In this document: piece after piece, positions 56,040 to 64,000 of the stretch
How the letters are laid out: each line of letters begins with the position of its first letter
How positions within the stretch are numbered: position 1 is the first letter of the stretch
DNA from: Hyalella azteca
Lineage: Eukaryota > Arthropoda > Malacostraca > Amphipoda > Hyalellidae
Direction: 5' to 3'
Length of the DNA stretch: 64,000 nucleotides
NCBI RefSeq assembly: GCF_000764305.2
Contig: NW_025936535.1
Coordinates: forward strand, 1-64,000
Program-made: the position numbers and the translations under genes
Notes under the pieces: model-generated
What the model was told of the DNA's origin: nothing
Seen by the model: the letters and a program-made list of their open reading frames with translations, nothing else
Database searches by the model: none

Positions 56040-58250
56040 TTCTGGGACCTTGTTTAAGGACCTTATTTTGCTTCCCAAGCATGGCCTCTCTATAATAAAT
56101 TTTCCCAAGCATGGTTGCTGCAAAAAGTATGTTCAGTTATTTGAAAATATTCATTATTATAATTTTAGTATTGATCAACGTAACAGAGGTTTGAACGCTT
56201 TTCTTCTCATATTATGTCCTATTAAAATGTTATGAAAATTAAAAAAATGAACATATATTCCATGTGCATGGAAACTTATCATGAAATCGTAAATTTTAAC
56301 TAGTTTTACAGTCTGACCTGCGGGGGATAATATCTTGGGAAAAATTCAACACCAGGCAAAAAAGAACTTTCCTTTCACTGAATTGTTGTGAAGTTTTATC
56401 TTGACTCGCCAATGTATCAACCCTTTCCGTTTTACATTACTTTCACTTTTGTTTGACATAATTTTACACGCGTTCTCGCGAAACAGCGCCGTTATTTACT
56501 CAGCCCACGTAAATAAATGAAGTAATTATATACTTGAGTTAAATTGGATTAGGCCAAGTTGGTCTGTGGCCAATTCTCAACCACCCGCCGCCTTTACCTT
56601 CTATCAGAATTTTCACTACCAATCTCGAGTTTCGAACCCCAACTTGCGGCTGCGATGACGGCGATCTAGATTCTAGACCACTCGGTGCTTTCATAAACAA
56701 GAACAATAATATTGAACCAAATGTGACTCATGATTACGGAGGCCGTAAAGTTGGCCCAAGAAATGTGATAAGTTAACTTTTTAAGAAGCTCGGTAGAATT
56801 TAGGAGAAAATTAGAGCCTTTACTGAAATGTTATAACATATAAACAAATTCCATTACATCTTATAATCGCCTTAAGTTTTCTAAGTTTGGTTTTTAATGG
56901 ATTTTATCAACAATTTATTACGAACCTGATCACAAAAAGCTAATTAAGGACACCCAAATTCTAATTTATTGTAAAAGGAACTTCGAATATAATGCACAAT
57001 TTTTGCAAAAAAAAAAAAAAACTTGTAGACACCGACATAGAAATCCCAATTTTTTCAGTTCCAGAAAGTGAGAATAGAATTAGATGAACGAAAAAAATCA
57101 TTATTAAAGCTATGAATCTTAATATGTAAATTTATTATGTATGATTATAGTATTATATATATTCGATATTGGTTGAAATAGTTCACGTGTATAGATAAAA
57201 TACCACATTCTAAGTCAAAATAGAATACTTGCATCATTTGGTGGGGTATCCCCACTTCTGAAGATGGGTCAACTCGAGTATTGCTGTGCAATAGTTCTAT
57301 TTTTAAAAATATTTTTGAATATCTCATTTCAGTATTGCCTAATATACAACATTTTGCATCGATGTGCCTAAATACAATTCAATATACCTCAAAACCCTTC
57401 AGTGCACATCAAAACGCCTTAATTGTCCTCAATATGCCTATAAATACGTCAATATATCTCATAATGCCTCAATATAAACAATATAGCTGAAATTATCTAA
57501 ATATAAAAAGATATGTCTTAAAATATAGCTGAAATTATCTAAATATAAAACGGTATGTCTTAAAATATAGCTGAAATTACCTACATGTAAAACAATATAC
57601 CTCAAAATATAGCTGAAAATATCTAAATATAAAAGAATATGCCTCAAAAAATAGCTGAAATTACCTAAATATAAAACAATTTGCCTCAAAATACCTCAAT
57701 GGGCAACAATGCTCTACAATAGCCTTCAATGCTCGAGCATGGCAAGCGATAATAATTTTTGTGGGACGACAGGGGAGGGAGAGAATGGATTTCAGTATAT
57801 AGTATTTTATGTTACCAAATATACCTTTCCTTCCCTCCCCCAAAAATTTCCAAAGAGAAGTTAGCGATCGCCATCGACCCCATATATCAATAGATATATA
57901 CGGAAATGTGAGGAGCGGCATGTAGACGAATGCTATTGAAATTGATATATAGTTTATTTAGCCGACCGTTATTTTGCTCTATCAAATATTGTAACTTCCC
58001 CGATAAATTGTGTTCTACCGCATGATTAATAATCTATTGGTTGCTTTATACCAACTAATTTAATCTGATTGTCAATAATTTTGATCTCTTGGTTTGTAGT
58101 GGTGACTTTCGATTATTTAAATCCACTGATTTGCATGGGAGATTGTCCATGACTTTAATCCTTTGAATTTTACGGGAGATTATCCAAGATTTTAATCCTT
58201 TGAATTGTGAGGGAGAATGTCTATGATTCAATCCCTTGATTTGCATGGCA
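56040..58250 (+). repeat. Segmental duplication block, copy 2 (3' flank of the second P450)
   Basis: Collinear with 42630-45300 (landmarks given there), without the SINE. Ends at the stop codon of the second P450. Confidence 0.88.
57480..57695. repeat. Tandem repeat of about 40 bases, five copies
   Basis: Unit AAAATATAGCTGAAATTA.C TAAATATAAAAC.ATATGCCT with small changes. A related but shorter and more diverged array is in copy 1 at about 44060-44330. Confidence 0.88.
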
Positions 58251-58253
58251 GAT

Positions 58254-58438
58254 TTAATCCCGCGGTTTGTACACGAGTTTCCGATCATCAGGCACGCGCA
58301 CGCCGGCGTAGTGGCGGATGTCTTCCGCGGTGATGTCGACGCCGTCCGGGGGGCGCACGTCGAAGTGCTGGACGATGGCAGCGGTGAAGAGGAACAACTC
58401 CATGCGGGCCAGCAGCTCCCCCACGCACTGACGCCGAC
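58254..58438 (-). CDS. P450-2 exon 11 (heme Cys, stop)
   Basis: Encodes RRQCVGELLARMELFLFTAA and onward to RKLVYKPRD, then TAA. Same length as in P450-1. Confidence 0.94.
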
Positions 58439-61400
58439 CTGTTGGGAGGTTCATAGAGAATCATTCTCATTCATCCGAAATATATGATGAAAACAATAAA
58501 GCTGAAACATTTGTTGTTAAGGAATAGGACAAAATTTAGAACGAGTACATTGTCGTGAATCACGTTTTAGTAATAGTAATTTTTCCATTTTGGTATAAGC
58601 CATCCGCAATTCAGGTTTTGTATACTTCTGAGATTTATTGATTCATGTTTAAGGACGATTGGGTGTGAACTACAACGGGGCACGACGCAATTATACATGC
58701 CCGTTCTATGAAATGTAACTCAGTCGAAATCCGGATCCCGTTCAGGGGTGCCTGAGGCTCGCCATAGTCGCCAAAGAGGCAAATCAGACGCCAATCGGCC
58801 ACCTATCATTATCGGCTACTAATTAGGAGCCGTTTCCGGGAGTCATATGTCCTAGGAGCCGAATCTACATAAGACAGCCGAAATAAGAGGCTGAACAGAC
58901 TGTCCCATGCCCACCCTGTCATGTAGCTGACTCGAGTTCTTAGCGCAAGCGTGACCAGGCCCCTGATTCAGAAACCCAAACGATGCGAAATTAGGCGAAG
59001 GAACTTCTACACGCGTGCGTTTCAACACTCGTGCATTGCGTGTACGTCAACGTGTGACTTTACGTTTTCTTTAATACGCTTGATTTGAATGTTTTTTTTT
59101 GCTCACGCAAACCGCTTCGACGCTTTTGTGACCAAATTTTGGAACGAAATTTCAAGGTCGCGCCAGCGTTTGCGCGAGCTTCATTACGCGTGCAATGAGT
59201 GTCTGTCAACACGCGACCATTACGCATGCTTTATTAACACGCGTGCGTTGCGTTGTCTTCGACCCGCATGCCGCGCGTTCATGTCAAGACGCTTGCGATA
59301 CGTTTCCATGAACCCGTTTGAGTTACGCTTGTGCGAACTCCCAATTGCGATATGTGTACATGAACACGCATGCATTGCTTTTACGTCAAGATGCGTGTAC
59401 CGCGTGTGTTCACCAAAACACCAACGTTTCAGAGGCAGAGGTATCAAAACAATCCCCTTTATACTCCCTATTGAGGAGTGGGGTTATCAACTACCCGGCT
59501 TGAGACTATGCTGGGCAGTCAGACGTAGTTCGGACTTCGGAGGCGCTGATATTGAGCAGTGGTGTACAGTTATTCATCCCGTTTGGACGTCGGTTGATAC
59601 ACGCATCTCATCCAAATTGTGTAATCTTATAGTGTATAGTGAAGTCTACAACTTGAAAACAACTTAGTGTTAAAAACTGAATATTAACTTTTTGATATTT
59701 TCAGCAGTACAAATTCCTTAGTTTTTGCTGTCCAGTGCTTTCTGAAGTAAAGTCCGTTGTAATACTTCTCGTCGGCAGGCGGCATTCATCATGGCTACGC
59801 GATTGTGCGAAATTGTTTGTTTAACGAATGGTTTCTTCGACGAAAGAACTGTTCAGCTTTGGGCATATGTCAGCATGCTGGAGCTTATCGCTCAAGCAGA
59901 AGATAGCTTATATGAACTATCGCTTACAAGGAGTCCACATCTGTGAGCAACATGCGCGACTCCTCATGCAGTTGCTTCTCCCCGCGACTTCTCAGTTGCT
60001 GTCTTGTAGATATCGTGTCAAACTTGATAATATCACTGTTTCATGGATTTTTTCTTCATTACTAGGTAAATTGTGGGCTAATATAATCTTATTTATGCTT
60101 TTACTGAGACACATGATTATTTCATTACTGAAATGACGGAAATGATTACGTCAGTGAACAAATTGACATGCCATTTATTGAGTGAAAATTTTGGCAGATT
60201 GCTGGTTCACTCAAATTGCCAGATTGCTAATTCACAAGAAATATGACAGTGGGGTAACAAAATTTCAGTTCCAAATAGCTGTTTTCTAATTCTGCTTATA
60301 AAAAAATGAACCCAAATTTTACAAGACCTCATTTCTAAATATATTATTTTATATATTTCACTTCTAAATATTATATGTTAATATGATGATTCTACAACTT
60401 CTTTCAAGTGACATCAAGTGAAAAATAACTTTTGTGAAGGTTACCATTAATCATTAATAGGTGTGAACAGGAATTGGCTGAACTTGAATCCTAATCTGTC
60501 CTTAAATATCTAATCATATCTAGTTTCTTTAGAAGCTGAGACCAATAACTTTAATTTTATTCATGTAGAAAGTTTGCATCATTCCAAGGGCTTATCAAAA
60601 CCCGATGAAGTGTTGCACCACCTGACTTTAATTAATCATGACCCTCTTTATTTTACACTATTACAGATCAGAATCACTCAATACTTAATACACGTGTTTG
60701 CACATTTTTCACTTGGGCAACAACAATGAGAAGTTCTAATCTTCCCAAGGAACATGAATAGCTCCATGATAGCTACATGCATGACATATACCTACTTTAA
60801 TTACCCGAAATATAGCTTACTCCAAAAATAGCAACATCTGGCCAGCAAAGGAGGCGGACCAGAACACTATGGCCAATGCTGAGGCCAAATCTACTGAGTT
60901 GTGTGTGTGTGCCCACATACAACTGCGAAAATTCTACTAAAGCATTTGAGTTAATTTTGCCTATTTGCTAACTTGTTGCGGATAATTTTTTTCAGAGTGA
61001 AAGTGCATGTTGGATATTTGTTCACATACATGATGGTGTTGCTGAAAAATATTTATATATTGCTTGAATATTGCTATCATTTCAGTTGCATTAGAATGCC
61101 AATAAAGTGTAGATCACAGGAGTATGAGATAGTAAGGTTCGTTTAACTTTGTGGTAGAATTCATTTTTCTGCATGACGGATATGAGCCGGATTGTGTTGA
61201 ACATCATAGTAGCGGTACTAAAAAAAGTTGACTGGGAATCCACTGTGATTCCAATAAAGTTTTCAGCTGAAATTCAGTCTTTCGCCTTAAGGCCCGTTTA
61301 TACTGGGGGCAACACACGGGCGTCAAGCGCCTCACAGCCGTTTGTGCAGCGTCTACGTGCGCTTCATGCGGGCAACGTAGCGATTGACGAGCTAGCGATT

Positions 61401-62461
61401 CGCAGTCGCCCCGCCTCTTGCAACTCAAGCGCTGCTGTCAGTAGAAGACTGTCAGTGGTCTAGCGAGGTTGTCTGTATACGCTGGTCCTTAACAACAATA
61501 TGTCGACTAACTCCACACTCGTTTCGACTCGCTTCTCTAGTAGAAAGGCTGATTGATCTTTATCATTGGTTCCCAAACTTTTTCAGGCTGGCGACCCCTT
61601 TGGCTCAACAGTGAATCTCTAGCGCCTCCCCCCCCCCCCTGACAGACACATATAAATACAAACGCCTCTTTCTTGATAATTAGTACGCTGTAATTTTAAA
61701 AGATAAAGTTTAAACACAAGTGAGTATTTCAAAAATAGAACCCCATTTAGCAAACCAATATATATTTTACAGTTTTAACTGTTTGTCGCCCATTTTGGGA
61801 ACAACTGATCCAAATAGTAAAGAACGTCGTGCCGTAAATCACAACCTGCGACTGCAGGGTGTTGGAGGGTGCAGCGGCGGCGGTGGAGTAAACATTTAGT
61901 CCGTGTTACGTTTTTCTATTTACTACGCTTAAGATTTTTTACTTACTACTATTTGATAGAGTTACAGATATACGTGGACAGTGCAACATCTTCATTATCA
62001 TCAGGGCAGCTATGCCGTATGCCATTGGCAGGAACTGAAATAATAATATTTGCTCCGATATCTATTCAGGTAGTAGAGGTTTTCAACTATCAAAATCTCA
62101 CCAGAACCGAAGGCGAAGAAGCCCTGCTTGTGAGCGGTGAACTTTGTTCCCTTCTCGTCCAGGAATCGTTCAGGGTAGAACTTGTCGGGCTCTTCCCAAT
62201 ACCGCGGGTCGTGGTGGACGGAGTAGTTGGAAACCACAATTATCGTGTCCTGCAAATAATTCACATGGTAGGAGGTGATTATAAGTTTAATACATCGGTA
62301 ATACATTATTTTCAACCGATTAAAAACTTGGAGTATGCATCACCTTGGGGATGAAGTAGCCGTTGATTGTTGTGTCACGCGTGGCAGAGCGCTGAACGTT
62401 CATGGTGATCATTGAGGAGTACCGCATGGTCTCCATCATGAAGGCTTCGATCAGAGGCAAC
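58254..62461 (-). CDS. Second cytochrome P450, last three exons (5' part beyond the right edge)
   Basis: Exons 62344-62461, 62102-62249 and 58254-58438 correspond to exons 9-11 of the first P450, with the same lengths (118, 148, 185 bases), phases and splice sites. ExxR (ETMR), PERF and the heme loop FGSGRRQCVG are intact; the changes are few, such as HCVG to QCVG and VDIAEEGVRNY to VDITAEDIRHY. No stop or frameshift is seen, so this end looks functional. Intron 10 is about 3.7 kb against 0.5 kb in the first gene because of a large insertion (about 58518-61808). In the first gene exon 8 lies 1.9 kb upstream of exon 9; only 1.5 kb remain here, so the missing exons are probably past 64000. Confidence 0.92.
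59000..59450. repeat. CpG-rich degenerate repeat built on ACGCGTGCGTTGCG
   Basis: Motifs such as CTCGTGCATTGCGTGTACGT, ACGCGTGCGTTGCGTTGTC and ACGCATGCATTGCTTTTACG recur every 35-50 bases. CpG is dense here, unlike all sequence around it. A 192-codon plus-strand frame crosses it but looks repeat-driven. Confidence 0.6.
61287..61492. mobile_element. TTAA-flanked short inverted-repeat element
   Basis: Left TTAAGGCCCGTTTATACTGG and right complement TTAAGGACCAGCGTATACAG are inverted ends flanked by TTAA, the target duplication of piggyBac-type elements. 206 bases, no coding capacity. Confidence 0.65.
61567..61645 (+). mobile_element. hAT-like terminal repeat relic
   Basis: CATTGGTTCCCAAACTTTTT followed by GGCTGGCGACCCCTTTGGC and a C13 run resembles the ends of hAT elements of the Charlie type. 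The partner end was not found. Confidence 0.5.
61809..62101. other. P450-2 intron 10, part homologous to P450-1 intron 10
   Basis: GACTGCAGGGTGTTGGAGGG TGCAGCGGCGG and TATCTATTCAGGTAGTAGAG are shared with 45771-45800 and 45957-45977 of P450-1, confirming the duplication covers the intron. Confidence 0.85.
62102..62249 (-). CDS. P450-2 exon 10
   Basis: Encodes DTIIVVSNYSVHHDPRYWEE, then PERFLDEKGTKFTAHKQ and FFAFGS. Phase 0 in, phase 1 out, donor GTGAGA. Confidence 0.94.
62344..62461 (-). CDS. P450-2 exon 9
   Basis: Encodes LPLIEAFMMETMRYSSMITM and onward; one Val-to-Met change relative to P450-1. Phase 2 in, phase 0 out. Confidence 0.93.
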
Positions 62462-63124
62462 CTGCAGAGAGGAGCATTAGCTTGTTAAATTGGTAATTGA
62501 ATCTAATAACTTGAAACGTTTCGACCACCAGAAACTCAATCACGCATATAATATTCAAGGTCATTATGAGAGTCACAACTTTGATAATATATGACATAGT
62601 TTGCAGAAAAATAAAAATTTTCAACTTTGAAACAAAATTTACTATAAAATGATTGGATATATCTTCCTCAGAGATAATTCTGAATAAATTTTTGGACCAG
62701 TTTGTGGGCAACATAAAATACGGATGTAAAAGCTTTATTTCATCTCTCATGAAAGCTTATTTATCTAATGCATTTTGCATCCTAAGACACAAGTTCTGAA
62801 TTCTTATTCATTGGGAACAAGTATACCGAAACGTTAACCAATCTATATCGGTGCTGCTCATATATACGTGTCCCATTAACCAGTTAACTCCCAATTAATG
62901 ATCCTGCTCCGCCTTTCGTCACGCTAAATGATTTATCAGAATTCCATAAGCAGTGACCGAAAAGTACTTTAAGACTTCTTATTTCAAGTGTAAATTTTGC
63001 GCATAACGTCAGACTCGCTAAATTGACCGAAAAGTGGCTGTGGGTTATGTAGATCACTAGTGAGACGCATATAGGGGAGTTAGTATGCAGAAATTAGGGG
63101 CAGCCACTATGTATATAAAAATAA

Positions 63125-63410
63125 TTAACACGTTAAGAGCAGCACGACCCACCTGTTGCTTGCATGGTAATTTTTTCCGGACAAATTCCGCAATTTAGTT
63201 TTTACAATCGCGTTTGTCAACAAAAATATATGATGGCAGTATTACCTCATCATATTTTAAAAAGTACGGAAAAAAGGGAAATTTAATTTTTGCACCGGAG
63301 CCTACAAATTTACTATTATATTTTGAATTATTGTTCTTTTTTATCCGCGAACTTGGCCGTTTTTAAGTCATCTGCCAGAGCTGGTGGTTCGTGCCGCACT
63401 TAATGTGTTA
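63125..63410. mobile_element. TTAA-ended inverted-repeat element, family B, uninterrupted copy
   Basis: Left TTAACACGTTAAGAGCAGCA and right complement GTAACACATTAAGTGCGGCA are inverted ends of over 20 bases. The interior matches 1730-2160 in reverse orientation without the nested family A element. Confidence 0.78.
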
Positions 63411-63475
63411 CGAAGAGTAATTAATTTCTGATTGATTAAGAAAGTTAACTCTTCATGCGCTTATTTACTCAGCTG

Positions 63476-63818
63476 CCCAAATAAAAATTGAGAGTGGAGC
63501 ACCTATGTTTTTATGGTGGCTATCGGCGGAGCTCACAGGTGGAGCTTATATGATTTATACAGTGAATTAAGGGTGGCGTGCACCACCTATCCCACACCTA
63601 TAACCTGCCAATGGCCACCACACCCGTAAAGCTCTTCGTACATCAATAACTACCAAGCGATGATTCATAGATGACTGCCACCTTTACTCGCCACCCTTTC
63701 GATTTATTGATGTTTTATTGTCGATTTTTGGCAAATCTGGCCACTCACCGTTACGCCACCTATAAACTACTATCGCCACCTATAATCATCGGTGCACCAC
63801 CCTTAATTTTTATTTGGG
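63476..63818. mobile_element. Inverted-repeat element with CCCAAATAAAAATT ends
   Basis: Left CCCAAATAAAAATTGAGAGT GG.GCACC and right complement CCCAAATAAAAATTAAGGGT GGTGCACC pair over about 28 bases. The interior is rich in GCCACC/CACCTAT motifs. 343 bases, no coding capacity. Confidence 0.72.
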
Positions 63819-64000
63819 TGTAACTTTGTGCGTTTATCTATGTCTTGGTATTCGTGGGTGCAGTCTTCCTAACAGATGAAACAAACACCTTTTTCGCGAT
63901 AGCTCAAACGCTACAATTAATTTAAAATGTAAGCGGCATCATGAATTCACAGCAAATTCAATACAGTGAGGTTTGAATTTTCATAAGCATCGTCTCAGGT

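Larger units (their letters stand above)
58518..61808. other. Insertion of about 3.3 kb in P450-2 intron 10
   Basis: P450-1 has only about 160 bases at the corresponding place. Contents: 58660-58960 unclassified; 59000-59450 a CpG-rich degenerate repeat; 59791-59950 a short frame MATRLCEIVCLTNGFF and on, no known domain; 60160-61170 AT-rich; 61287-61492 and 61567 onward transposon ends. No intact transposase is visible. Confidence 0.7.

Noticed and set aside
59089..59667. 192-codon plus-strand frame
   Set aside because: Crosses the CpG-rich degenerate repeat, has no domain, and other frames in the repeat are also partly open.

Overview
This is a eukaryotic nuclear window, most likely from an arthropod and probably a crustacean (an amphipod-like malacostracan is my guess). 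It is AT-rich and intron-rich. All five recognisable protein-coding loci lie on the minus strand and nearly all are split by GT-AG introns. Introns and spacers are full of minisatellites, short inverted-repeat elements, tRNA-derived SINEs and broken LINE ends. There is one 356-base N gap (12198-12553).

Layout, left to right: (1) 149-7623, a bestrophin chloride-channel gene; ten coding exons are readable and the C-terminal end runs off the left edge. (2) 7624-14094, a spacer with no gene I can support. (3) 14095-17035, an intronless, very divergent Hsp70-like gene with a serine/arginine-rich tail and one frameshift at a run of five C. (4) 17036-25153, a repeat-rich spacer. (5) 25154-41236, a complete long-chain fatty acid transport protein / very-long-chain acyl-CoA synthetase (SLC27 family); 15 exons join to 653 codons. 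(6) 45311-52277, a complete clan-2 cytochrome P450; 11 exons join to 489 codons. (7) 55923-55995 and 58254-62461, a nonsense-bearing scrap of a P450 last exon, then the last three exons of a second P450 whose 5' part lies beyond the right edge. The P450 copies and their 3' flanks form a tandem segmental duplication. The loci do not form a pathway; the lipid and P450 genes are simply neighbours.

Every join in the four spliced loci was checked for reading phase and exon length, so these models are considerably firmer than the repeat annotation.

The most unusual signal is that many short tandem duplications straddle exon-intron boundaries. In all three long genes a 13-100 base block covering a splice donor or acceptor, with adjoining exon codons, has been copied into the neighbouring or a nearby intron. 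The extra copies usually keep the splice-site bases. The clearest cases are bestrophin exon 3 (three extra donors), SLC27 exon 7 (five extra 51-base copies of the AMP-binding motif plus donor), SLC27 exon 8 (three 29-base copies), SLC27 exon 13 and P450 exon 3. Other points of interest are a nested insertion of one inverted-repeat element in another, a hammerhead-ribozyme-like core shared by two fold-back elements, and a SINE that shares its 3' tail with a LINE relic.
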